Notes: a model not told the origin generated them from the letters alone. Shown: positions 27,451 to 37,711, counted from the stretch's first letter. The stretch: 64,000 nucleotides of DNA from CBDCXE01 sp965223725 [NCBI: Nitrospinota bacterium] (GCA_965223725.1 CBDCXE010000005.1:124001-188000), one strand, 5' to 3'. Program-made: numbers and translations.

Positions 27451-28482
27451 TTAACAATGCGTGTAATGTCGCTCACGGAGTTCGACAGGATGAATGAAAT
27501 GCTGCGAGATCACGTTCTTATTCACTTCAAAATCAAACGCCGCTAATTTCGGGAGCCGTTCCATAGCAGTATCGTAGTCATCCATTTCAATTTGCGCACT
27601 CTCGCAAGTGGGTTCGAGGCGTAGACACGAATTTGGCCCAAGCAATAACTTTGCTTGCGAAGTTGCATTGTCAGTTGCAAGGAACATGGCGGCCTTTATG
27701 ATTTCCTTCCAGGAAAATAGTCCACTTAATACGCTTGGGCTACTTAGCTCAAATGGCATATTGCCTGTCCCGATACTGAATACTTCTATTTGCTCTGGGT
27801 TCAGATCATAAGTCGTTAGAGCGTCGACAATAGCAATCATTACTGGATTATTTGCCCAGACACCACCATCAATAAAGATATGTCCACTCTCGTCATGCTC
27901 ATGACCTTTGAGATAGGTTGGCGCCGCTGATGTCGACCGCGCAACCTTCCACATTGGAGTTAGGTGATCTTTTGCGAAATCCTCATGATGATCAGTTTTA
28001 AAAACAACAATTTCTGTCTTGGGCATCATAAATGCAGGAATTACGAGGCGAGTAATAGACTCTCCAAAAAGGTGATCATTGAATCGAAGTTTGAGCGCAT
28101 TTTCTAATTCCTCATGGTCAAGTTTTGTTCTAATTAGCCACTTCAGGCACTGCAAGATTTGGCCAAAGCACCCAACCGGGAGAGGTGGAAAGATTTTTCG
28201 CCCATAGTTATGGTAGAAATTGAGGATTTCTCTGGTTGGAATACCTAACCCAAGCCCAAGCGCTATTATTCCGCCTGTTGAGGTCCCTGCAATCATGTCG
28301 AAATATCTGGCGATAGGCTCGCCCAATCCGAATTTTTTTTCGCAGTGCTTTAATAGTTCTGCTGTATATAAACCTCTTATTCCACCTCCATCGAGAGACA
28401 GAATCCTAAAGGTCCGATCTTTCGGCCACGGTTGGCGGCGACGCCTTGTTGGTAAACTGTTCGTACGGCGATCAGTGAACAT
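27451..28482 (-). CDS. capV: CBASS effector CapV-like patatin phospholipase
   Basis: 343 residues, patatin fold. The oxyanion motif DGGGIRG (31-37), nucleophile S68 in GTSTGG and catalytic D205 in IDGGVWANNP are all present. In CBASS, CapV is switched on by a cyclic dinucleotide and degrades membrane phospholipids, killing the infected cell. It is the last gene of a three-gene minus-strand operon with an E2-like protein and a CD-NTase, which makes this a short type II CBASS. It appears intact. Confidence 0.93.
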   Translation of the reverse strand: MFTDRRTNSLPTRRRRQPWPKDRTFRILSLDGGGIRGLYTAELLKHCEKKFGLGEPIARYFDMIAGTSTGGIIALGLGLGIPTREILNFYHNYGRKIFPPLPVGCFGQILQCLKWLIRTKLDHEELENALKLRFNDHLFGESITRLVIPAFMMPKTEIVVFKTDHHEDFAKDHLTPMWKVARSTSAAPTYLKGHEHDESGHIFIDGGVWANNPVMIAIVDALTTYDLNPEQIEVFSIGTGNMPFELSSPSVLSGLFSWKEIIKAAMFLATDNATSQAKLLLGPNSCLRLEPTCESAQIEMDDYDTAMERLPKLAAFDFEVNKNVISQHFIHPVELRERHYTHC

Positions 28483-28514
28483 CTCGCAAGACCTCTCTTA
28501 TAACCTTGGCTTCA

Positions 28515-28970
28515 CTAGATCTTATCTCCGCAACACTTTCGTAGCGCAACCCCAGGCGCTAACCATTTCCCCGTCATATGCCATAGTTCGTAGTAAGCCA
28601 ACCATTCGGATGCCCAAAATATTGTTGTTTCAGCAATTAAATCTGCTGGTGACCATTCCAGCCCTTCCGGATCAAATAGGCATAAACCTGACCGTGTGGG
28701 CTCATCCTCATGGAAAATAAGATGAGGTATTTCCACAAACGAACTGCCTTCTCGTGGTTTTAGCGGCGGGTCCAAAACCATTACGTATGGAAGTGACATA
28801 TCTTTGGGATTCCAATAGACCCCGATTATATAATACTGCGCCTTTGGTCTCAGTGCTCCCACCCAATACAGCGCTCCATTTGGTAGCTTCCGGCCTTTAA
28901 TACCTGGCCAACTGCGGCGCATGGCTTCTTGTTGTGCATGTGGTGACCGGCGCTTGTCATGGTCACTCAC
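28515..28970 (-). CDS. CBASS E2-like conjugation protein (short type II CBASS)
   Basis: 151 residues. The C-terminal two thirds match the prokaryotic E2-like domain of CBASS: YVMVLDPPL strand, IPHLIF, candidate catalytic C97 in GLCLFDP, then WSPADLIAETTIFWASEWLAYYELWHMTGKW (quoted in pieces of the translated tail). Such proteins act on the C-terminus of the CD-NTase to prime signalling, without the E1/JAB parts found in long type II systems. It overlaps the CD-NTase 3' end by 8 bp and precedes capV by 32 bp. Confidence 0.87.
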   Translation of the reverse strand: MSDHDKRRSPHAQQEAMRRSWPGIKGRKLPNGALYWVGALRPKAQYYIIGVYWNPKDMSLPYVMVLDPPLKPREGSSFVEIPHLIFHEDEPTRSGLCLFDPEGLEWSPADLIAETTIFWASEWLAYYELWHMTGKWLAPGVALRKCCGDKI

Positions 28971-30250
28971 TTTTACTACCTCTTAGGAGAAAGGGATGGA
29001 AATTGTGAGTGGGTACCTCTCGGTAACGTTCGTTACTCATTATAATTGCAGGAGCTTTAATAGCACCAGTGCGTCCCTCTGAAAGAATTGGTGTTTTATC
29101 TTTCCTCCGGTCGTATCGCTTTTCCAAAACGGCTCTTTGCTCCTTGCCGACTCGTTCACCGAACAGATCATCAATGGCCACTGCCATATCTGCTAGAGAC
29201 ATGATCTGCATTTTTTCTAAGCGTTCACAGAGATATTCAAGCTGTTCTTCGAGCAATCGCATATCCCGGTTACCCGCTGCTTCAGGGCGCGGCCATCGGT
29301 CATTGATCTTGTCTGCTGGATAAGAAGGATTTTTTTCGTTAGGGCGAGTACCGTTTTTAATATGGTCTCGTAGAAGTTTTGCAGTAGAATCGGCCAGTAA
29401 GAAGAGCTGTACAGATAAACCTTTTGAATGGTACCCAATGCCCCCAGCCCTTTTGGCCAAGTAAATCGAAGGCGGTCGTTTTTCCGTTCGGCCCTCATAG
29501 CGGAGGTTCAGGAAACGTTTGAGTAGCTTTAGCGCTACTGCTTCCTGGGCATCTATTGCACTAGGAATCATAGGTGGAAGATCAACCTGATCAGCTTTTG
29601 CAAGGAATTGGCGTTCACGCTCGTCGATATACTGTAGTCGATTGCGGGACGCTACTAGCCGGTTGCCGCTCCAAAGTCTCAGCAAAGGAACTTTGGCCAA
29701 TACCTACTGTAGACCGGAACCATGCTGTGAACCCCCACGGATTCGCATCGACCCGAATAGATTTACCTTCATCGGGCGAATGATAGATTTCACCAGCGCG
29801 AGGTATGGGGATCCTCGCTCGTCGATCCATGATCGTGACATCCATATGCATGAACGGAAACTGCAACTGAACACATCTTGTACAACGCTCGATGGTTTCG
29901 ACACCGGGGAAACCTCGAAGGGCTTCTTCCAGTAAATCAAGTGCCTTGTTGTTGTCCCAATCGGACGGCGCATCGATTTCGACTATAGCATCGATGTCAA
30001 ACCTATCATCATCGGTACCACTTACAATGGTTGTGCTCGTTGCAATAGAGCCTTGTGCGTAAATTAGACTCTCTCCGTCGACCAGATATGGAGCAAGCGG
30101 ACTCCTTTTTCTTTCGAGGTGTACTTTTAGAAGCCGGTATCGGTTTTCGGCAATCTGTCTGTCACGTGGACTAAGTTCGATAAGCGTAGCTACGTCCAAT
30201 AACACTTCATCAAGAGTATCTGCCTGCTGGAAGGGGTTGTCATTAATCAT
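28963..30250 (-). pseudogene. CBASS CD-NTase (cyclic oligonucleotide synthase) with one frameshift
   Basis: Two overlapping frames together give one CD-NTase. The first (30250-29615) has the nucleotidyltransferase site: GS at 67-68, FDIDAIVEID (D85, D87) and the third Asp in FMHMDVTIMD (D137). The second frame (used from about 29640 down to 28963) supplies the alpha-helical C-terminal half starting KADQVDLPPMIPSAIDAQEAV and the conserved LKLLKRFLNLRYEGR. The shift lies roughly at 29615-29660. As written the synthase would be truncated and CBASS inactive; a sequence error is possible because many one-base errors are suspected in this region. The C-terminal end is the expected E2 target. Confidence 0.85.
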
Positions 30251-30549
30251 GATTTACTCCTTAATATGTCAAATAGCATTGATTTCCGTCCGATCTGTAA
30301 GTTAGTATTTTTGTCGATTTAAAATTCTTGTTCATAATAACCTCCTATCAGGTATTGCAAAATTGATCCTCTTCTTGTAAGCTGTATGTCTATGAAATAC
30401 CACAGGCATGTAGATCATAAATCGCTAATTAGTTCCATATAGATGACTATATTATGCGATTACGTTGCTTATCTAGACAACAGTATGGCGCCTTATAACC
30501 GAGATGTCAAGATTCACCGAAAATATTTTTGAGAAAGGACAGACAGTCT
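30251..30549. promoter_or_regulatory. Divergent control region between CBASS operon and CapH/CapP-like genes
   Basis: About 300 bp, AT-rich, holding both divergent promoters. GTTGCTTATCTAGACAAC at 30464-30481 is an imperfect inverted repeat (GTTG...CAAC ends) and is the best visible candidate for an operator of the HTH repressor. TTACTCC on the plus strand at 30252 is the complement of a GGAG ribosome site for the CD-NTase. Repressor binding here would silence CBASS (inference). Confidence 0.5.
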
Positions 30550-30924
30550 ATGTCTTTTGGTTATATTTTGAAGAAATTTCGCAAAGAACGTGGACTCAGT
30601 TTACGAGAACTTGGAAAACTTTGTGGACTTGATCACGCCTACATCCATCGTCTTGAAAAGGATGAGAAAACGGCTCCCTCTGAAAAGACTGTCGATACGC
30701 TTGCCAGAAAACTTAAGCTTGATGCTCGACGTACGCATATGTTCACCTTCCTTGTTGGCAAAAATGTTGATCAGTTGCTTATTGATCTCATTCTCGAAGA
30801 TGCGGATCAGCCACTGGATGTCTTTGAGGCAGTCAGCCAGATGAGTTACCGCGGAAAGCGGCCAAGCACAAGGGATGAATGGCTGACTAAAATCGATCAG
30901 GTTAAAGAGCTTCTCAATAGTTGA
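30550..30924 (+). CDS. XRE-family HTH repressor, CapH-like
   Basis: 124 residues from the ATG at 30550 (AAGGA 10 bp upstream); an in-frame TTG at 30529 is less likely. The N-terminal 60 residues are an HTH_3 domain (RKERGLSLRELGKLCGLDHAYIHRLEK). The C-terminal half is helical and acidic. Divergent from a CBASS operon and followed 7 bp later by an ImmA/IrrE-type protease, it matches the CapH repressor of CBASS, which is cleaved by CapP after DNA damage. Confidence 0.8.
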   Translation: MSFGYILKKFRKERGLSLRELGKLCGLDHAYIHRLEKDEKTAPSEKTVDTLARKLKLDARRTHMFTFLVGKNVDQLLIDLILEDADQPLDVFEAVSQMSYRGKRPSTRDEWLTKIDQVKELLNS

Positions 30925-30931
30925 GTGACTT

Positions 30932-31816
30932 ATGGAAGAGTCGGATGCTGTTCATATGGCACGACAGTTTATCAAGAAGGTGGGAATCAATACGATCCCT
31001 GTAGAGATTGATCGTTACGCGCAAGCCGCAAATGCCATTATAAAAATTAGTGATGATTTGGATGACGATGAGTCTGGTCATGTTGTCCCCATAAGTGCAG
31101 ATCAACACATTATTGTTCTCAACGGTAAGCATACAGATGAGCGACAGCGATTCACTGCTCTTCATGAAATCGCCCATATTGTGCTGGATCTCCCTTCTCA
31201 AAAACATGATGGTAAGCTTACCAATGTGAACCTAATGAGTTATTCGCGGCGCCCTGCTGAAGAAATTTTTTGTGACACTTTTGCAGCCGAATGCCTTCTA
31301 CCATACAATTTTTTTATGGAAGACATAGAAGATGTTGATGTATCGATGGATAATATCAAGGAACTCTCTGGGCAGTATAAAGCTTCATTGGCATCAACTT
31401 GCTCAAGGTTTGTCACTTATCACGGTGCTTTGTGTGCTTATGTTTTGGTTGAGAACGGGATTATCCGATATGTTAAGCAATCAAAAGCGCTTCGAGAGCT
31501 AAATTGCTGGATTAATATAGGGGAACCGGTTGTGAAGAATAGTGTTGCCTATAGGCTAATAAATTCAACTTCAGAAATGGAAGGAAGCGATAAAATCGAT
31601 ACACGGATCTGGTTTACAAATCCTATCACCGGTTATGACCTGCTAATTGAAGAGGCTATTCGCATTGAAGAATGGAAACAGTGTCTATCACTGATCAGTT
31701 TTGATGAGAACCTTGACGAAGTAGGGTTCATCAATGAAGATACCGACAAAGAAAGGCCACTTCTTGAAGAGCTAGACGGAATTTTGCCATGGCCTTCAAA
31801 GAGTCGAAAAAGATAA
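30932..31816 (+). CDS. ImmA/IrrE-type zinc metallopeptidase, CapP-like
   Basis: 294 residues. Zinc motif HEIAH at 78-82 in RFTALHEIAHIVLD, and a downstream EEIFCDTFAAECLLP with the third ligand region, as in ImmA/IrrE. The C-terminal ~130 residues form a second domain of the kind that senses the activating signal in CapP. Likely role: cleave the upstream HTH repressor on DNA damage (single-stranded DNA for CapP) and so induce CBASS. Gap to the repressor gene is 7 bp. Confidence 0.85.
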   Translation: MEESDAVHMARQFIKKVGINTIPVEIDRYAQAANAIIKISDDLDDDESGHVVPISADQHIIVLNGKHTDERQRFTALHEIAHIVLDLPSQKHDGKLTNVNLMSYSRRPAEEIFCDTFAAECLLPYNFFMEDIEDVDVSMDNIKELSGQYKASLASTCSRFVTYHGALCAYVLVENGIIRYVKQSKALRELNCWINIGEPVVKNSVAYRLINSTSEMEGSDKIDTRIWFTNPITGYDLLIEEAIRIEEWKQCLSLISFDENLDEVGFINEDTDKERPLLEELDGILPWPSKSRKR

Positions 31817-31999
31817 ACGTATTCTTTACTGCTAGGTTCATTCAACTAGTTCACTTTCCCTTGACCTGCCCTCATTAAACGGGTCCACTTTAAATGTTAG
31901 TATTTTTGACATATTTTCGTTTAAAGAGGATTGTCATGGCATAAAATTTTCAGATTACCATGTTCTTTATATCCTTAAAGTTCACCAACAAATGTATAG
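31817..31999. other. Short interval between convergent genes
   Basis: About 180 bp between the end of the CapP-like gene and the end of the broken polymerase gene. I see no clear terminator hairpin or gene in it. Confidence 0.3.
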
Positions 32000-34900
32000 T
32001 CAAGTTTGTAAAGGCGCCAGGGCAGGGCTGTCTGTGGTGGTGGCGCATTCATACCTGGAGCTGAGTGGCTCCAGCTTTTCTCCTGTGATCATGATGTAGC
32101 CATCCTCGTCTTCCACCCGGCCGGTGACGAGGAAGGGGCCGCGGGTCCCGCCGGCCAGGTTGTGCCCGGTCCGCTGGTAGGCGCGGGGGAACAAGGTCAC
32201 TTCATAGATGGCGGTCTTATCTTCCATGGTCAGAAACTTCATCTGCTCGCCATGAACAGTCTTGGTCCGTTGCCCATGCACGAGCCATCCGGCCACGGTC
32301 ACCCTCCGCCCCACATGGCGGTCAAGGTCGCGGGCGGGGGTCAAGCCATCCGGCAACTGGTCACGATGGATGGCCAGTGGATGCGCCCACACGGTCAGCC
32401 CCAGCAGCTCCTGTTCATACTGGAGCAGACGCTCGAAAGAATATGGGTGGACATCCGGCAGCGCAGGCTCCGCGTCGATGAGCCACAGCTCGTTGGATCG
32501 AGGCACCCCCCGGCCGAGGTGCGCCGCACAGGAGGGCGGGGCGGGGATAGCCGAACGTGTCGAGGGCGCCGACGATGGCAAGGGTCCTGGTTTCCGACTG
32601 GCCAACACCAGAACGGTTCAGAAAGTCACCCAACGATCGGTATGGCCGGTTCTCTATAATCAACTCAATACTTTTCTGTGTCAGACTTTTCACGTGGCCC
32701 AGCCCGATCCGGATTGCGTTTGCCCGGCGTGCGCCATTGACTGTTTCGGCGCTGCACTCTTCGCCGCTCCGGTTCACGTCGGGCGGCAGGATAGTCAGCC
32801 CCATCCGCCTCGCCTCCTCTATGTAGGCCGATGTGCCGTAGAACCCGCCATGGTTGGCGATCACCGCCGCCATGAACTCCGCCGGGTAATGCTCCTTCAG
32901 GTAAGCGGTCTGCCACGAGACGACGGCGAACGAGGCGCTGTGCGCCTTGCAGAAGGCATAGCCGCCAAAGCTCTCTATCTGCCGCCAGATCTCTTCCGCC
33001 ACATCCAGCGCCACACCATTTTCCTTCGCCCCATCCATGAACCGCTGTTTGTGGCGGCGCATGGCGTCGTACCCTTTGCGCCAGCTCATCAGTCGGCGAA
33101 GGGCGTCCGCCTCGGCCAGGCTCATCCCGCCGACGGCGTTGGCCACCTTGATCACATCCTCCTGATAGACCATCACGCCGTAGGTGTCGCCCAGAACCTT
33201 TTCCATGGCCGGATGCAGATAGACCGGCTCCTCCCGGCCGAAATGCCGGTCGATGTACGCCTTCATCATGCCGGAGTCGGACACGCCGGGCCGGATGATG
33301 GAGCTGGCCGCCACCAACGTTTCGAAGTCGTCCACCAGCAGTTTTTTCAGCAGCCCACGCATGGCGGGTGACTCCACGTAGAAACAGCCCATGGTCCTGC
33401 CGTCGCGCATTCTGCTTTGGGTCGCTTGGTCGTTAACCGGGTCTATCTTCTCCCAGTCGATGGCGTCGTCGTACCGTTCCTTTACCTCCCGGATAACGTC
33501 GGAGACCACTGCCAGCGCCCGCTGCCCCAGGATGTCGATCTTCACCAGGCCCAGATCCTTGGCGCCATACATATCCATCTGGGTGATGGCCAGATTGCGG
33601 CCCGACAGCTCCAGCGGGGTGAAATTCTGGACCGGCTCCGGCGTGACGACGATGCCGCTGCAATGGGTCGAAAGACAGCGGGGGAACCCTTCGATCTGTT
33701 TGGCGATGGCTGATGATACTTCGAAACGGCTCTTCTTCAATCGGCAGGTTGCGGCACTCCGGCAAGGTCCGGACTGCATCGTCGATCTCGCTGACCTTGA
33801 AGTAGCCGGGCAGGCGTTTGGTGAACTTCGTGAGCTCCCGGTCGGTCAGGCCGAACGCCTTGCCCACTTCGCGCACCGCGCCCCGGCCGCGATAGGTCAC
33901 ATGGGCGCCGATCATGGCCACCCGCTCCTCGCCGTACCGTTCATAGATGAAACGCAGAATCATCCTCCCGCTGGTTCCAGGGGAAGTCGAGGTCGATATC
34001 GGGATGATCCTTGCGGCCAGGGTTCAAAAACCGTTCGAAATACAGGTTGTATTTCAGCGGGCAGATGTCGGTGATGCCGAGGCAGTAGCAGACCAGCGAA
34101 TTAGCGGCCGAGCCGCGCCCGATGGTGGGGATGCGGAGCCGTTTCGCTTCGTTGACGATCTCGTGAACTATCAGGAAATATTCGTTGAACCCCAGCTGGT
34201 CGATGAGTCGCAGCTCATACTCCATCCGCGATCTTGCTTCGTCAGTGACAACCCGATAGCGGCGAACTAGTCCTTCGCCCGCCAGCTTGGCAAGCTGCGT
34301 TTTCGGCGCCCCGATTTCCGGCGGCTGGTATACAGGGAACCGATTCACCCCCAACTGGAACCGGAAGTCGCAGCCCTCGGCGATCTCTACCGTATGGGCA
34401 AGCGCTTCCGGAACTTCGCGGAACAGGCGGCGCATCACGCTGGCCGGTTTCAGCCACGCCTCGCTGGAGATCGCGGCCCCCTTCCGGTAATGTCTTCACG
34501 GTACGGTTCGTGCGGATCGCCGCCAGCGTCCTGTGTGTTTCATAACCGGCCCGGTCGGCAAAGTGGACATTGTTCGTTGCGACCAGTGGAAGCTCCAGCC
34601 GCTTCCCCAACTGGATGAGATCGCGAATCCGCTTGTAGTCGCCCCGCCCATCGTTGTTGACAAGCTCGACATAGCGGTTGCGGATCGTCCCGGATAGACG
34701 ACAGGTTTCCAGCGTTCCGGGGTCGGAGGAGATAACCGCCACCTGCTCCGACAGTTTTGCGACCGCAGTCGGAAGTGAAAACTCGTCCGGTTCGAGCCGC
34801 CGCTTGGTCACCAGTCGGCTGATCTCTCCATAGCCAGTTTTGTTTTGCGCCAGCAGGACCGCGTATCTTGCGGAGGGCCACCCGGCCGACGTTGGTTGAT

Positions 34901-35108
34901 CGACAACAGCGCCGATGATCGGCCGGACGCCATGCTCGTCCCCCGCCCGCTGGGCCAGGAGGGCGCCGTAGAGGCCGTTGGTGTCGGTGATTGCCAGGGC
35001 CGACATCTTGAGCCGTGCCGCCAGCGCGAAAAGGTCGTCCGGCGAGCTTGCCCCTGCCCCCATGGAGAAGCAGGAGTGACAATTGAGATGAACGAACTGA
35101 CCAACCAT
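32000..35108 (-). pseudogene. dnaE2: Error-prone DNA polymerase III alpha (DnaE2/ImuC), multiply frameshifted
   Basis: Read from 35108 down, consecutive frames give a full-length DnaE2 (about 1030 codons): PHP domain (FVHLNCHSCFSMGAGASSPDDLF; 35108-34242), palm (QLGFNEYFLIVHEIVNEAKR, RGSAANSLVCYCLGITDICPL and DHPDIDLDFPW; 34438-33941), the KAFGLTDRELTKFTKRLPGY segment (33963-33700), the thumb/finger part with GVMVYQEDVIKVANAVGGMSLAEADALRR and GYAFCKAHSASFAVVSWQTAYLK (33779-32560), and the OB-fold end (32608-32000). At least four frame changes are needed. DnaE2 carries out SOS mutagenesis with ImuA/ImuB, not seen here. Either decayed or miscalled bases. Confidence 0.88.
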
Positions 35109-35179
35109 GGGCTCAGAGTATACGAAAATATAACGAAAATCAAGGAGGGCTTGATATGGGGAGAAAAATAAACAGTTTT

Positions 35180-35851
35180 CTAAAAGAGGGTCAGTGGGTC
35201 GGCTCGAACTATAAGCTCCGGGCTATCATTTTTGGCGTCGTTTACCTTGGGCGAAACAGGATAGAACTCCACTGGCTCGGTGGTTGGGACCAGCAGCGAG
35301 CGGAGCTGGTCGCTGTCATGATATGAACCGTCGAGCCACTGCTCCCAATGTTCCGGAGGCAAGATTGCGGGCATACGTTCATACAGATCGCGAAACGCAT
35401 TGTTAGCATTGCAAGTGATCACCGTGAAAGTTTCGAGCGGCTGGTCGTCGTTTTCCTTTCGTTCCCACAAGCCGGCGACCAGAAGGGGCGATTGATCCGG
35501 GCGCCGGATGAAGTAAGGCTGCTTGCTGCCCGCCTCCTTCCGCCATTCGAAAAAGCCATCCATAGGTATTAGGCAACGCTTTTTCTTGAACGCATTTTTA
35601 AAGGCCGGTTTTTCATGAACGGTTTCACTGCGGGCGTTAAAGGTTTTGAAACCGAAATTTTCATCCTTTGCCCACGGTGGAACCAGGCCCCAGCGCAGTG
35701 ATGCGTATGAAACGTCGCTGTCGATATAGCGAATAACATCCGCCATTCCACCCGGCGCGATGTTATATCGGTAGACCGAACGTTCACCGTTTACCTTCAG
35801 ACTTTCACTTATTACATCATAAGAATTGAACTGACCGAATCTACCACACAT
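35180..35851 (-). CDS. yedK: SRAP-domain protein (YedK/HMCES family)
   Basis: 223 residues starting MCGRFGQ at 35851; this start is required because Cys2 becomes the catalytic N-terminal residue after Met removal. An upstream in-frame start six codons earlier is therefore rejected. Other family marks: NIAPG, LRWGLVPPWAKD, FNARSETVHEKPAF, CLIPMDGFFEW, and the FTVITCNANN...RMPAIL block carrying the active-site region. The protein crosslinks to abasic sites in single-stranded DNA to shield them. It stands just upstream of dnaE2 in the same direction, an SOS-type pairing. It appears intact. Confidence 0.92.
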   Translation of the reverse strand: MCGRFGQFNSYDVISESLKVNGERSVYRYNIAPGGMADVIRYIDSDVSYASLRWGLVPPWAKDENFGFKTFNARSETVHEKPAFKNAFKKKRCLIPMDGFFEWRKEAGSKQPYFIRRPDQSPLLVAGLWERKENDDQPLETFTVITCNANNAFRDLYERMPAILPPEHWEQWLDGSYHDSDQLRSLLVPTTEPVEFYPVSPKVNDAKNDSPELIVRADPLTLF

Positions 35852-36026
35852 ATATACGCCAGACCCCACTGCAATACCAACACTATATATCTATGCTATC
35901 AAATACTACCTATCAAGCAAACATCTTCACCGACTACTCTCCACGACGACCAAGCTCTATCAATGTTCCCTCCTTTCGCATTTATAGGTAAGTGATTTTA
36001 TTGATAAATATGAAAGGACGATTATT

Positions 36027-36404
36027 GTGTATAACCGTATTATTTTTGCTGGCAATCTTACCAGGGATCCAGAGATTACGACTCTTCCGGATGGTTCTCA
36101 TGTAACCAAATTTTCTTTGGCTGGCAACACAAAGTTCAAAGCAACAGGCGGGCGGTACAAAAACGGAAACTCTGTTCATCGATGTGCAGGTTTATGGCTC
36201 CCGCGCAAAGCCGTGTAATGATATCTGTCGAAGGGTCAACCGGCTCTTGTGGAGGGTCGGCTACGTGAATATTCGTGGGAGCGGGATGATGTGAAACATC
36301 GACGTATGGAGATCGTCGCCAGCCACGTTGTGTTCCTGCCTACTGGCAAACGTATCGAAAATGTTGAGCATGACTCCACGGAAGAAGATGACCACGACGA
36401 ATAA
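36027..36404 (+). pseudogene. ssb: Single-stranded DNA-binding protein Ssb, frameshifted
   Basis: The start YNRIIFAGNLTRDPEITTLPDGSHVTKFSLA is a typical SSB N-terminus. The frame breaks near 36155, continues in another as TLFIDVQVYGSRAK (to about 36220) and again as LREYSWERDDVKHRRMEIVASHVVFLP, ending with an acidic EEDDHDE tail at 36404. At least two one-base changes are needed. SSB genes are common on conjugative elements. The lack of a P-F tip in the acidic tail is consistent with a mobile-element SSB. Confidence 0.82.
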
Positions 36405-36472
36405 AACTGTCCCGATCGATATAAGCGAGCTCACCGAGAAGTATCGCCTTCCTGAACAGATCGTCTGTGAGG
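36388..36472 (+). pseudogene. Start of a small gene cut by an IS
   Basis: ATG at 36388 overlaps the last codons of ssb. The product begins MTTTNKTVPIDISELTEKY and runs 28 residues before the IS at 36473. The rest is not found on the right side of this IS copy, whose right neighbour is a cut reverse-transcriptase gene, so DNA has been lost here. Family unknown. Confidence 0.4.
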
Positions 36473-36535
36473 TGGACTTCCCCCGGTTTTGTGGACAGTT
36501 TTTCGGTTATATTTTGAGTGTTATGGAGGTGTTTA

Positions 36536-36835
36536 TGTCTAGTAAGCGATATACAGCGGAGTTCAAGGTCCTGATGCGGTTGGTCAGGTGGTTGATCGTG
36601 GTTATTCCTGTCCCGTCGGTGTCGAAACCGTTTAGGTGTATCTGATCACAGCCTTTACAAGTGGGTCCGGGAGTCAGGTAAAAGCAGTAATGATCGCTCC
36701 GTGGATGATCTGGATGCGGTTCGTCGCGAGAACGCCCGTTTGAAGGCGGAGCTGAAACGGGTTGAGGAGGAGCGGGACATACTAAAAAAAGGCCACAGCG
36801 TACTTCGCCAAGGTGTCCGGGTGAGGTACGCGTTT
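36536..36835 (+). pseudogene. OrfA of IS copy A, frameshifted
   Basis: Begins MSSKRYTAEF at 36536 as in the intact copies but loses frame at 36567 through one-base insertions; the C-terminal coiled part VRRENARLKAELKRVEEERDILKK is readable in another frame from 36701. Confidence 0.85.
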
Positions 36836-37685
36836 ATCCGTGATCATCGTGATCGGTTCCGTGTGACATCGATGTGCCGAGTGTTGCGGACATGCCGCAG
36901 CGGGTTTTACTCCTGGCTAAAATCTCCGTTATCTGATCGTGATCGGGAAGACCGCAGGTTGCTGGTGAAGATAAAGGAATCGTATATTGCCAGCGGCAAG
37001 GTATATGGCAGTCCCCCGGGTTCATCGTGACCTGGTGGAGGCTGGTGAGCGTATCGGCGAGAAGCGGGTGGCCCGTTTGATGAGGTCTGCTGGTATTGCG
37101 GCTATCCGTGGTTACCGTAAGCCCCGTTATAAATCTGGCTCTCCTTGTGTGATGGCTCCTAACCGGTTGGGGCAATGTTTTGATGTAGACGGTCCAGACC
37201 AGGCGTGGGTGACTGATATTACTTACATCCGCACCTGGGAGGGATGGCTTTATCTTGCGGTGGTGATGGACCTGTACTCCCGGCTGGTTGTTGGCTGGTC
37301 TATGGGGTCCGCTTTGGCCAGGGGGTTGGTGTTGGATGCGCTACTGATGTCGGTTTGGCGGCGCAGGCCAAAGGAGAAGGTTATAGTTCACTCGGATCAA
37401 GGGTCACAGTATGGCAGCGATGACTGGATCAGGTTTTGTGATGATAACAATCTTGTTACCAGCATGAGCCGACGTGGTAACTGTTATGACAACGCCGTGG
37501 CGGAGTCGTTTTTTAGCAGTCTGAAGAAGGAGCGGATCAGGCGCAGGATATACAGAACGCGTAAAGAGGCCCGGTCTGATATATTTGAATATATAGAGAT
37601 GTTTTACAACAGGACAAGACGTCACAGCTACGTAGGATACGTCAGCCCAATGGAATTTGAGCAAGCCTCAAAACAACGGGCTTAA
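36828..37685 (+). pseudogene. OrfB of IS copy A, frameshifted near its N-terminus
   Basis: Same DDE transposase as at 55790 and 62237. One extra C near 37014 breaks the frame after VYGSP; from 37018 on, the sequence is identical to the intact copies, including VTDITYI, VHSDQGSQYG and DNAVAESFFSSLKKE. It would be inactive unless the insertion is an error. Confidence 0.85.
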
Positions 37686-37711
37686 ATGTCCACTATAACG
37701 GGGGAAGTCCA

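Larger units (their letters stand above)
36473..37711 (+). mobile_element. IS3-family insertion sequence, copy A (indel-bearing)
   Basis: 1239 bp; the sister copies B and C are 1233 bp. Ends are TGGACTTCCCCCG and its inverse. As far as I can align by eye it differs from B and C only by six single-base insertions, each lengthening a homopolymer, all between 36567 and 37018. No target duplication: left flank ...AGG, right flank CAG. Both flanking genes are cut, so this copy marks a deletion or recombination junction. Confidence 0.9.
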
